Below, in pieces: positions 42,803 through 50,968 of a stretch of 64,000 nucleotides of DNA. The position numbers and the translations under genes were made by a program. The DNA comes from Myxococcales bacterium (lineage in GTDB: Bacteria > Myxococcota_A > Polyangia > Polyangiales > Ga0077539). Location: positions 124,001 to 188,000 of the forward strand of contig JAAFIF010000006.1 in NCBI GenBank assembly GCA_013298625.1, read 5' to 3'. The notes beneath the pieces were generated by a model that did not search any database, was not told the origin of the DNA, and saw only the letters and a list, made by a program, of their open reading frames with translations. The number at the start of each line of letters is the position of its first letter. The first letter of the stretch is position 1.

Positions 42803-44140
42803 ATGGCGGTGCGCACTGCGATGCTCTTCTCACTGACTCCCCACGACGATCCGACGCGGCCCACGGCGACGTGCGGGCACAGCGACGTCGAGCGCTCTCC
42901 GTCCCTTTGGTTCACCGGCGCTGGATCGCAGCGGTACTGGGTGTGCTCCGAATGCGCTGGGCGCTATCCAGTTGCGCCGCCGTGGATCGACGCGACGCCC
43001 GAGCAGCTCGCGCGTATCGAAGAGGACGTCGAGATCGCGACGATCGTGGGCGTTCCGCAGCCGCGCGAGCGAGCCACCAGCGCGCGATTCGAGTCCGTCG
43101 ACGTGCCGCTCAGCACAGCGACGAACATCGTCGACGTGCATCCGTCGAGCGCCGAGACCGACCATTGGTACGCGATCACTCGCGGCGGTGAGCTGCTGCG
43201 CTTGCGCGTGACGAACGAAGCGCTCGTCGAGCAGAGGTTCTCCCGCGTCGACTGGGGCTTCGCGCTCGACGATCAGTGCGCGGTCTCGGTCTCGCCGTCG
43301 TCGAGGTTCGTCGTGGTCTATCAGGGCTCGGGCTCGCTCGGCGTGATCGTTCGCGCGAGCGACGGCGCCGTCGTTCACCGCATCAACCGCGGCGACTACC
43401 ACGAGGAGAACAGCAAGTTTCCTCTGGCGTTCTTCAGGCACGACGATCGCGAACACGTCGTGTGCGGCAGCGACTGGAACCGGCTCGACGTCCTTCGTCT
43501 CGACGAGAGCACGGCGCACGCCGAGCTCGTCACTCAGCGCACGATCGCGGAGTACTCCGAAGGCTCCAAGCAGCCAGAGCACTACCTCGACTACTTTCAC
43601 GGATCGCTCTCGGTCTCGCCCAACGAGACGTGGATCGTGGACGCGGGGTGGATCTGGCATCCAGTGGGCGTCGATCGCGCGTGGTCGCTGGGCGCGTGGA
43701 TGAAGAACCCGTTCGAGTCCGAGGACGGCGCGTCCGTCGTGAAGTTTCGCTATCACGACAACTGCTGGGACACGCCAGTGTGTTGGATCGACGACGACAC
43801 GCCCGTGCTGTGGGGCTTCGGCAACGACGACCAGAGCATGATCGCCGCAGCGCTCGTGTACTCGATGCGCGAGCAGCGGCTCGAGCGTTGGTTCGTCGGC
43901 CCGAGGGTGCGGCCGAGCCGCGCGTTTCCGCCGCGGTCGCTGGCGGACTCGTGGGTGTTCGATCGTTGGCTCTTCGCGATCAGCGACGAAGAGGGGACGA
44001 CGGTGTGGGACACGGCTTCGGGTGAGCGTATCGCCAGCGATCCGCAGCTCAAGCCCACGCGCTATCACCGACGATCACGCGTGTTCGTCACCGTGGGCGC
44101 GGACCACTTGCGCGTCAGTCGATTCGTCTACGAGCCGTAA
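42803..44140 (+). CDS. WD40/beta-propeller-like protein of unknown function
   Basis: This is a 445-residue protein; the ATG at 42803 was chosen because the previous gene ends only 38 bases upstream. A CxxC pair lies near the N-terminus (WVCSECAGRYP). Later blocks such as HWYAITRGGELLRLRV, RFVVVYQGSGSLGVIV and TWIVDAGWIWHPVG look like propeller blades. No catalytic motif or signal peptide was recognised. Confidence 0.7.
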   Translation: MAVRTAMLFSLTPHDDPTRPTATCGHSDVERSPSLWFTGAGSQRYWVCSECAGRYPVAPPWIDATPEQLARIEEDVEIATIVGVPQPRERATSARFESVDVPLSTATNIVDVHPSSAETDHWYAITRGGELLRLRVTNEALVEQRFSRVDWGFALDDQCAVSVSPSSRFVVVYQGSGSLGVIVRASDGAVVHRINRGDYHEENSKFPLAFFRHDDREHVVCGSDWNRLDVLRLDESTAHAELVTQRTIAEYSEGSKQPEHYLDYFHGSLSVSPNETWIVDAGWIWHPVGVDRAWSLGAWMKNPFESEDGASVVKFRYHDNCWDTPVCWIDDDTPVLWGFGNDDQSMIAAALVYSMREQRLERWFVGPRVRPSRAFPPRSLADSWVFDRWLFAISDEEGTTVWDTASGERIASDPQLKPTRYHRRSRVFVTVGADHLRVSRFVYEP

Positions 44141-44573
44141 GCGCTTCGCGCAGCGCGGGTGTGGGCGCGAACTCGGAGGGGCGACGATGAACCAATATGC
44201 GCTGTCGCCCGCGAATGGGAGCTGCATCGACGGTGTCGTGAGTCTCAACGGTACGAGCGCTGGGCAGTCGAGGTTCGGGCATGCGCTCCGAGACAAGTCC
44301 GATCACTCCGACGGACTCTCCAGCGACGATCCGTTCTGCATCACACAGAGTCAGCAGTGCTGGCTCGGGATCGGAGATCACTCGTACGACGAAAGCAGTG
44401 ACCCCTCCTGAGAACGCGAACACGTCGTCAACTGCCAGCGTGAAGGCCCCAATCGACGCGCTGATGGGCGCCTGCTTCCACTCACAGACGAACGGCCGCC
44501 ATGTCCACTTCCCCAAAGCCCGAGCAATGCAGAATGGGAGGCTGAGACATCCAACCGCCGGTTGCTCGGGCAC
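44115..44573 (-). CDS. Possible small protein (hypothetical)
   Basis: This is a 152-residue reading frame with protein-like composition in its middle (VFAFSGGVTAFVVRVISDPE) and a GTG start. It overlaps the end of the convergent propeller-like gene. The region is less GC-rich than its neighbours, and no family or ribosome site was found, so it may be a remnant or chance frame. Confidence 0.35.
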   Translation of the reverse strand: MPEQPAVGCLSLPFCIARALGKWTWRPFVCEWKQAPISASIGAFTLAVDDVFAFSGGVTAFVVRVISDPEPALLTLCDAERIVAGESVGVIGLVSERMPEPRLPSARTVETHDTVDAAPIRGRQRILVHRRPSEFAPTPALREALTARRRID

Positions 44574-44719
44574 ACGTGAGCCGTTGGCGACCCATTAGCC
44601 CGTTGCCTCGCCGCCGTCCCTTCGCTCGATGCTGTGAGGACGCGAGCGTCTCGCCGCGTCGCTGCGTTTGGCGCTGAGTTCGCTGGTGATGCTGCGTTGA
44701 CCGCTGAAGCTCTTGACCG

Positions 44720-45508
44720 TCACGCCGTGGTCGCTCGGCGACGTCGAGAGAACAGGCTCGCGACGACGCCCAGCGCGATCCACGCAGCGCGTGGCGCGTG
44801 CGCGTGCGCGCTCGCCGTGCAGCCCTGTGACATGGCCATGGGTGCCGCGGCGTCCGCGTGCGCGCTGCCGTCGCCAACCATCGACGCGCCGTCGGTGGGG
44901 CTCGACGCGTCCGGTGTGTGCGCGCCGTCCATGGTGATGGCGGCGTCGCGCGTCGTGGCGGCGTCGGGAGCGCCGGCGTCCATCGCCATCATCGTGTCGG
45001 TGACGGTGATCATGAGCGAGCCGGTGTTCCATTGATCGCCGCCAGCGCTGAAGTTGCTGTTCGTCGCGTTCGCTGCGGCGTTGATCGTCGCGGCGCCCGA
45101 CGCCGCGGGCGCGCTCCATCGAAACGCAATCCTCCACTCCCCCGACGGCGTCCCAGCGATGCGAGCGCTGTGCGTCACTTCGCCCGAACGCAGCTGCGTC
45201 TGTGTGGCTTCTGCTGCGGTACCCAGCGTCCCGCTCGTGGCGCTGATGTCCAAGCCCGCGCTGTCCTGCAAGAACCCCATGTTGGTGATCACCAGCGTGT
45301 ACGTGTTCATCGATCCACGAACGACCGCGGTCGGCCCCTCGATGCGAACGCTGGTCGAAATGCTCGACGCTCCGTGGCAGCCCGCTCCGCCGCAGCCCGA
45401 GACCGACACTCCTGTGATGCCGCCAGAGCGCGCGAGAGCGTCGCGCGGACACACGATCGCGACGGCGGCGCACACGATCGCGGCGAGCGCCGCGTGACGA
45501 TGATTCAT
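44720..45508 (-). CDS. Secreted protein with MYXO-CTERM-type tail
   Basis: This 262-residue exported protein has a signal peptide (LAAIVCAAVAIVCPRDALA). An N-terminal domain contains SGCGGAGCHG and later SGEWRIAFRWSAP, similar to the choice-of-anchor V/reeler-like domain. An Asp/Ala/Pro-rich linker follows. The C-terminus has a MYXO-CTERM-type signal: a Gly-Cys near residue 230, a hydrophobic helix and a final RRRR. Such tails mark proteins sorted to the cell surface in myxobacteria. Confidence 0.85.
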   Translation of the reverse strand: MNHRHAALAAIVCAAVAIVCPRDALARSGGITGVSVSGCGGAGCHGASSISTSVRIEGPTAVVRGSMNTYTLVITNMGFLQDSAGLDISATSGTLGTAAEATQTQLRSGEVTHSARIAGTPSGEWRIAFRWSAPAASGAATINAAANATNSNFSAGGDQWNTGSLMITVTDTMMAMDAGAPDAATTRDAAITMDGAHTPDASSPTDGASMVGDGSAHADAAAPMAMSQGCTASAHAHAPRAAWIALGVVASLFSRRRRATTA

Positions 45509-45863
45509 GCCGCTGAGCATTCACTGCCGAGCGCAGCGGGCGCAACGAGGATTTCGTGTATGTCTGCTGCGTGCGCGACGGCCTTCCGGTCTCGCGCCGT
45601 CACCGTTCAACGCTCCCGCTGTTGGGCGTGTTCGGGCAGGCGTGGCTCGCTGCCCTCCACGCGCTCATGCGAGGACGCAGGGGCGCCGGGTTGGAGTTCT
45701 TTGCTACGCGCCGAGAGCGCTACGACCTTCGTCGCGGCCGTGGCATCGGGCGCGTCGGAGGCGTCTTGATTACAGGGGATGCTATTCGAGTGAGCCTCGA
45801 TCGCGCGCCAGCGTCGCACATCCGAGTGCGCCGAGCGCGCGCGGTGCGCTATCGTCCCGGGCC
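45509..45863. other. Gap without a supported gene
   Basis: About 355 bases lie between the divergent MYXO-CTERM protein and methyltransferase genes. A short reading frame is open in places (45556-45867) but lacks a recognisable domain. No promoter or RNA could be assigned. Confidence 0.35.
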
Positions 45864-46664
45864 GTGACAGCAGAGCTCGAGCCGGGCGCGGTGCAGCACT
45901 ACGAAGACGCGCTGTACTACGACTACACGTACCGAAGGCGCGTCGAAGACGTGGGTTTCTACCGGCGATTCGTGCGACAGCACGGCGGCCCGGTGCTCGA
46001 GCTCGGGGCGGGCTCGGGGCGCGTCACCCTGCCGCTCGTCGAGGACGGCGCCGAGGTTGTCGCGCTCGAAGCCAGCGCCGCGATGATCGCCCGCGCCGAA
46101 GCGAAGGCCGACGAAAGCCTCGCGCCCGCGCTGCGAAAGCGGCTCGCCTTCGTGCACGGTGACATGCGGGAGTTCTCTCTCGATCGCCGGTTCAACCTGG
46201 TGCTCGCGCCCTTCAACACGCTGCTGCACTTGTACGAACCCGGGGACTTTGCGCGCTGTTTTCGCTGCGTGGCGGCGCACCTCGCGCCGGGCGGGCGGTT
46301 CGTCTTCGACGTGCGAGTCCCCTCGCTCAGCGAGCTCGCGCGAGACCCCGACCGGGTCTACAAGGCGCGCCCGTTCAAGCACCCGACGCTGGGCTACAAG
46401 ATCCAGTACGAAGAGCAGTTTCGCTACGACCCGATCAAGCAGGTGCAGCACGTGACGATTCGCTTCGCGCCCGGCGAGGGGGCGCCCAAGCGATCCAAGG
46501 TGCACGAGGTGCTGTTGTCTCAGAGACAGATCTTTCCGAACGAGCTGCGGGCGCTGCTGGCGTTGGGCGGGCTCGAGCTCGCCGGGCGCTACGGGGACTT
46601 CACCGGGAGGCCCCTCGACGAGAGCGACGCGCAGCAGATCGTCGTGGCGCGGGCAGCAAAATAG
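45864..46664 (+). CDS. SAM-dependent methyltransferase
   Basis: This is a 266-residue class I methyltransferase. The GTG at 45864 gives the natural start. The SAM-binding motif is VLELGAGSGRVTLPL, followed by VVALEASAAMIARAEAKA and a post-motif LVLAPFNTLLHL. The substrate cannot be told from sequence. Upstream is a 355-base gap; downstream the MuiA-like gene starts after 45 bases, so it may share a transcript. Confidence 0.88.
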   Translation: MTAELEPGAVQHYEDALYYDYTYRRRVEDVGFYRRFVRQHGGPVLELGAGSGRVTLPLVEDGAEVVALEASAAMIARAEAKADESLAPALRKRLAFVHGDMREFSLDRRFNLVLAPFNTLLHLYEPGDFARCFRCVAAHLAPGGRFVFDVRVPSLSELARDPDRVYKARPFKHPTLGYKIQYEEQFRYDPIKQVQHVTIRFAPGEGAPKRSKVHEVLLSQRQIFPNELRALLALGGLELAGRYGDFTGRPLDESDAQQIVVARAAK

Positions 46665-46709
46665 CTGGTCAATCGACAACGACAACGACGTCAACGCGAG
46701 AGGGAGCCG

Positions 46710-48812
46710 ATGGTCGAGAGCAACAGGGTGGTGTGCGCGAGTCGGGTCGACCGCGTCACGCTGTACGCGCGCGGCGCGGTCGTCACGAGGGTCGTCACCG
46801 TGCCCGAGGCGCTTCCGCCGGGGCCGTGCGCGCTCGAGCTCGACGCGGGCCGAGCGCTCTTCGACGGCCGCTCGCTGCGCGCAGAGGGCGTGGGCGCGCG
46901 CCCCATCTTGGCGCTCGACGCGCGCCCGGTCGATCGATCGTCCCGCGTCGAGCTCGGCCCGATCGCGGCCGAGATCGAGCGGGTCAAGCGCGAGCTCGAC
47001 GCCGTGCGCGAGCGTCGCGCGCGCTGGGCCGAGCGGCAGAGCGGCCTCGCGTCGGTGTGGCCGGACCCACGGCTGCGGCCGCGCAAGCGCAGCGAGGACG
47101 CCGCGGCGCGCATCGACGACGGGCTCGCGGTGAGCGCGCTCAGCGAGGCGCTGCTCGAAGCCGCGCACGAGGAGATCGACGGGTGTGACGCTCGCGAACG
47201 ATCGCTGACCGACGCGCTGCGCGCGCTCGAAGTGCGCTATGCGCAAGGGTCGTCTGCGGGCGAGGGTCGGGACGTCGAGCGGGCGATGGCGATCCTCGTG
47301 CAGCTCGGCGCGAGCGAGGACGGCTCGTCGTTGACCGCGCTCGAGGTCGAGTACGTCGTGGACGCAGCGCGCTGGTGGCCCGCGTACAAAGTGCGGCTCT
47401 CGGACGGCGCGCGGCGCGCGCAGTGGTCGCTGGACGCGTACATCGCGCAGTCCTCCGGCGAAGACTGGACGGACGCGCTGGTCTCGCTATCGACCGCGGA
47501 CCTCGTGCGGGACGTGCGGCTGCCCACGCTCGCGTCGCTGCGCCTCGGCCGCGCGCAGCCGCCCAAGCGCGCGTACCGACCGCCGCCGCAGGGGCTCGAC
47601 GAGCTGTTTGCAGGGTACGATGCGGCGCAAGCGAAGCCGGCGCCCCCGAGCAGCGGCTCCGCGGCATACGAGGGGCCGAGCACGACGCGGGCTGCTGCTG
47701 TCGAGCCGCCGAAGCCCACGCTGAAAGAAGCGCTGCTCGAGCAAGAGAGCGACGGCGTCGCGTTCGGGAGCGCGGGCGCGTACCCCGAAGAGATGGCGAA
47801 GAAGTCGGCGCCGCCGTCCCCTGCGGCGTTCGCGGCGCCCATGGCTGCTCCGGCGATGATGGCGAAGATGGACTTCGAGCCGCAGGCCTCGCGCAGCCGC
47901 GGGGGGCGGTTGATGAGCCGCGACGAGGGGGCCGCCGCGCCGAAGCAGCAGTTCGCGGCGGTCTCGGGCGAGCTCGACCCTGATGAGCAGTGGCTCGACT
48001 ACGACGGCCTCGCGCTGTCGGATCCGCGCGACGCGGCGGCGCAGCGCGGGCGATTGACGCGGGGGCAGCAGGACCCGCTCGCGTCGGTGCGGTCGTTTGT
48101 GCTCGACGCGATCGAGCAGAAGCGCGGCCCGTCGGGCACCGTCGATCCGAGAGATGCCCGCGGCATGTTCGATCACCGCTACGAAGGAACAGCGCGGGTC
48201 GACGTCCGCTCCGACGGCGCCCTGCACCGCGTGTCCGTCGCGCAGGCCGAGGGGCATTCGAAGCCCAAATTCAGGCTCGTCGCGAAGGAGGCCGCGGAGG
48301 TGTATCGCGAGGCCGAGGTGCAGAACCCCTTCGATGCGCCGCTGCTCGGCGGGCCCGCGGAGGTGTTCTACGACGACGCGCTGATCGCGCGCGCGCAGGT
48401 GGCGCCGGGCGATCGAGGCAGCACGATCGCGCTGGGATTGGGGCTCGAAGAGCGCATTCGAGTCGCGCGCAACGCGAAGGTGCACGAGGCCAGCGCGGGG
48501 CTGCTCGGGGGGACGACGCAGGTGGATCACACGGTGACGATCGAGCTCAGCTCGTCGCTGGGCGAGGCGGTGACGGTGGACGTGATCGATCGCGTTCCGA
48601 CTGCGAAAAAAGGGGATGAAGTGGAGGTGACGATGACGTCCGCGCGCCCCAAGCCGCAGGTGTATACGCAGGCCGAGCGCGGCGCGCCCATCGAGGGCGG
48701 GCTGAAGTGGGCGCTCGACGTCGCGGCGGGCGCGAAGGCGAGCGTCGAGTTCTCGTACCGCATCACGTTCTCGTCCAAGCTCGAGCTCGAGGGAGGAAAC
48801 CGCCGTGACTGA
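46710..48812 (+). CDS. DUF4139/MuiA-like protein, first of two
   Basis: This is a 700-residue protein of the mucoidy-inhibitor MuiA type: an N-terminal DUF4140 part (VDRVTLYARGAVVTRVVTV), a coiled coil (about residues 85-150), then the DUF4139 beta-rich domain. The domain includes EVEYVVDAARWWPAYKVRL and a disordered Pro/Ala-rich insert (about 300-410). No signal peptide is obvious. It overlaps the next gene by 8 bases. The family is linked to surface polysaccharide phenotypes, but the mechanism is unknown. Confidence 0.85.
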   Translation: MVESNRVVCASRVDRVTLYARGAVVTRVVTVPEALPPGPCALELDAGRALFDGRSLRAEGVGARPILALDARPVDRSSRVELGPIAAEIERVKRELDAVRERRARWAERQSGLASVWPDPRLRPRKRSEDAAARIDDGLAVSALSEALLEAAHEEIDGCDARERSLTDALRALEVRYAQGSSAGEGRDVERAMAILVQLGASEDGSSLTALEVEYVVDAARWWPAYKVRLSDGARRAQWSLDAYIAQSSGEDWTDALVSLSTADLVRDVRLPTLASLRLGRAQPPKRAYRPPPQGLDELFAGYDAAQAKPAPPSSGSAAYEGPSTTRAAAVEPPKPTLKEALLEQESDGVAFGSAGAYPEEMAKKSAPPSPAAFAAPMAAPAMMAKMDFEPQASRSRGGRLMSRDEGAAAPKQQFAAVSGELDPDEQWLDYDGLALSDPRDAAAQRGRLTRGQQDPLASVRSFVLDAIEQKRGPSGTVDPRDARGMFDHRYEGTARVDVRSDGALHRVSVAQAEGHSKPKFRLVAKEAAEVYREAEVQNPFDAPLLGGPAEVFYDDALIARAQVAPGDRGSTIALGLGLEERIRVARNAKVHEASAGLLGGTTQVDHTVTIELSSSLGEAVTVDVIDRVPTAKKGDEVEVTMTSARPKPQVYTQAERGAPIEGGLKWALDVAAGAKASVEFSYRITFSSKLELEGGNRRD

Positions 48813-50403
48813 CCCCAACCTCTCTGTCTTCAACAGCGGCGAGTCCGCGGCGGTCGAGAGCCGCGCGACCCGCGTGACGTTCTTCGAAGACCGCGCCGAA
48901 GTGCTGCGCACCGCGCGCGTTCGTGTGCCCAAGGGGCGATCGGAGCCGTGGGTGCGGGGCCTCTCGCTCTTCGTCGACGACAGCTCGCTGCGCGTGAAGG
49001 TGATCACCGGCGGCGCCACGGTGCTCACCGCGAGCGTCGCTCGTCGCAGCCGCAAAGAGCGCGCGCTCACGGACGATGACCTCGCCAAACTCGAGGCGAC
49101 CCGCGACGAAGCGCGCGCGGAGTGCCAGCGATTGCTGCGGGCGATCGAGCTCGTCAACGGCGACGCGGACCGAGTGCGCACGCTCGCGTCGCATTGGCTG
49201 AAGGCGCTCGGCGAGGTGCCCAAGGCGATGAGCGACGCCGAGGTGTCCGCGCGGTGGAAGGGCGCGTACAGCGCGCTGGTGTCTCGGCACGAAGAGAGCG
49301 CGTCTCGCCTCGCGCAGCTGAGGGCGTCGTTGTCCGAGCAAAAGCGCGTCGACGAGCTGGCGTCCCGCGCGCACCGCGAGGGCCTGATCGAGCGCCCGAC
49401 GATGACGGCCATGGCAAGGGTGCAGCTCGAGTGCGCAGACGAGGGCGAGGTGGAGCTCGAGGTGGTCTACCGTGTTCCGTGCGCGCTCTGGCGGCCCGAG
49501 CACAGCGCGCGGCTCGAGCGCGCGGCGGACGGGACCGCGAAGGTCCACTGGAGCACGGCTGCGGTCCTCTGGCAGCGATCGGGTGAACGCTGGGAGGACG
49601 TCGAGGCGCGGTTCTCGACGGCGCGACCGGCGCGCGCGGCGTCTCCGCCGCTCGCGAGAGAAGAGCTGCTGGCGTGGCGTCGCAAGACCGACGCCGAGCG
49701 GCAGCGGGTGGTGGTCGACGCGCGCGAGCAGACGATCGCTGTCGCGGGGCTCGACCGTGGGGCGCGATCGGTCTCAGAAATGCCTGGCGTCGATGACGGC
49801 GGCGAGCCCGTCACGCTGCGCGCTTTGTCGCTGGTCACCGTCCCTTCGACCGGCAGGCCGCTGCGCGTCGAGGTCTCGCGCGCGACGATGGACGCGACCG
49901 TCGATCGGGTCTTGTTCCCCGAGCGCGGCGGGGCTCCGCACCTGCGCGCCACGCTCACCTGGAGCGCCAAGCTCCCGCTGCTCGCCGGTCCCGTGCGCGT
50001 CTCGCGCGCGAGCAGCGTGGTGGGGCGAGGGCGCGCGGCGTTCGTGGCGCAAGGAGAGCCGTTCGAGCTCGGGTTCGGCCCCGACGACGCGGTGCGCGTG
50101 CGGCGTCGCGTGGACGAGTCGCGCGAGACGGTCCCGGTGCTCGGGACGCAGAAGGTGCGGCGGGTGGTGCGCGTCTTTGTGAGCAATTTGAGCGGCGAAT
50201 CGCGGACGGTGCGGATCGTCGAGCGCGTTCCGGTCAGCGAGATCGCCGACGTGGAGGTGCACTTGGCGGCGCACGAAGGGTGGAAGCCCAAGCCCGCCGA
50301 CGGGATGCTCGAGCGCGACGTGACGCTCGCCGCGCGCGAGGGCAAAGAGCTCTCGTTCGAGTACGAGCTGCGCGCGGGCTCGAAGGTGGACCTGCCGTTT
50401 TGA
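48805..50403 (+). CDS. DUF4139/MuiA-like protein, second of two
   Basis: This is a 532-residue paralogue of the preceding protein, with the same domain order: ATRVTFFEDRAEVLRTARV (DUF4140-like), a coiled coil and a DUF4139-type domain (VELEVVYRVPCALWRPEHS, VRRVVRVFVSNLSGESRTV). It overlaps the first gene by 8 bases, so both are co-translated, probably as partners in one complex. It lacks the long disordered insert. Confidence 0.85.
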   Translation: MTDPNLSVFNSGESAAVESRATRVTFFEDRAEVLRTARVRVPKGRSEPWVRGLSLFVDDSSLRVKVITGGATVLTASVARRSRKERALTDDDLAKLEATRDEARAECQRLLRAIELVNGDADRVRTLASHWLKALGEVPKAMSDAEVSARWKGAYSALVSRHEESASRLAQLRASLSEQKRVDELASRAHREGLIERPTMTAMARVQLECADEGEVELEVVYRVPCALWRPEHSARLERAADGTAKVHWSTAAVLWQRSGERWEDVEARFSTARPARAASPPLAREELLAWRRKTDAERQRVVVDAREQTIAVAGLDRGARSVSEMPGVDDGGEPVTLRALSLVTVPSTGRPLRVEVSRATMDATVDRVLFPERGGAPHLRATLTWSAKLPLLAGPVRVSRASSVVGRGRAAFVAQGEPFELGFGPDDAVRVRRRVDESRETVPVLGTQKVRRVVRVFVSNLSGESRTVRIVERVPVSEIADVEVHLAAHEGWKPKPADGMLERDVTLAAREGKELSFEYELRAGSKVDLPF

Positions 50404-50419
50404 GAGAGGCCATCGGCGC

Positions 50420-50713
50420 GTGAGCGACCTTCGAATCACCGAGCGAGCGGGCGAAGTGCGGGTGACCGTGCGCGCGCAGCCGCGCGCTTCGCGGGACGCG
50501 GTCGTGGGCGTGCACGACGGAGCGCTGAAGATCGCGATCACCGCGCCCCCGGTGGACGGCGAGGCCAACGCGGCGATCGTCGCGTTCATCGCGAAGAAGC
50601 TGGGCGTCGCGAAGCGGGCGGTGCGCGTGGTGAGCGGTGACAGCTCGCGCGAAAAGGTGCTCGCGATCGAGGGGGTCACCGCCGACAGCGTGCGCGCGCT
50701 GGCCAACGGGTGA
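50420..50713 (+). CDS. DUF167/YggU-type protein
   Basis: This is a 97-residue protein of the DUF167 (YggU) family. The core contains VTVRAQPRASRDAVVG, KIAITAPPVDGEANAAIVAF and VRVVSGDSSREKVL, matching the conserved family blocks. The domain is small, cytoplasmic and widely conserved but of unknown function. It starts 16 bases after the second MuiA-like gene. Confidence 0.9.
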   Translation: MSDLRITERAGEVRVTVRAQPRASRDAVVGVHDGALKIAITAPPVDGEANAAIVAFIAKKLGVAKRAVRVVSGDSSREKVLAIEGVTADSVRALANG

Positions 50714-50724
50714 GCGGCGCAGCT

Positions 50725-50938
50725 GGGCACAACGGGGGACGGTGTTCAATAGTTCACGAACTCGGTTTGTTCTGCATTTGGACAGTCAGAAACACGTTCG
50801 TGAACGATTGAACACCGTCCGCGTTGTGCCGCTGTGCCACGAGCTCGCTCGGCGTGAGCTTCCCGCGGGGCTTGCTCGGCGCGTATGTGATCTCGCGGGG
50901 TTATCCGGGGTTCTTGAACTATTGAACACCGTCCCCGG
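50725..50938. repeat. REP/MITE-like inverted repeat element
   Basis: A near-perfect inverted repeat of about 35 bp lies at 50725-50761 and 50796-50830, with a loop of about 34 bases. Its core GGACGGTGTTCAATAGTTCA recurs in reverse at about 50914-50938 (CCGGGGACGGTGTTCAATAG on the minus strand). The core resembles the GGGGACGGTGTTC ends seen near REP-associated transposases. No transposase gene lies nearby, so this is a non-autonomous copy. Confidence 0.7.
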
Positions 50939-50968
50939 TGCGCTGCCCTCTGCTGCACACTCGCGGCT

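Noticed and set aside
45556..45867. 103-residue plus-strand frame before the methyltransferase
   Set aside because: It has no domain, is Arg-rich, and overlaps the methyltransferase start without a ribosome site.
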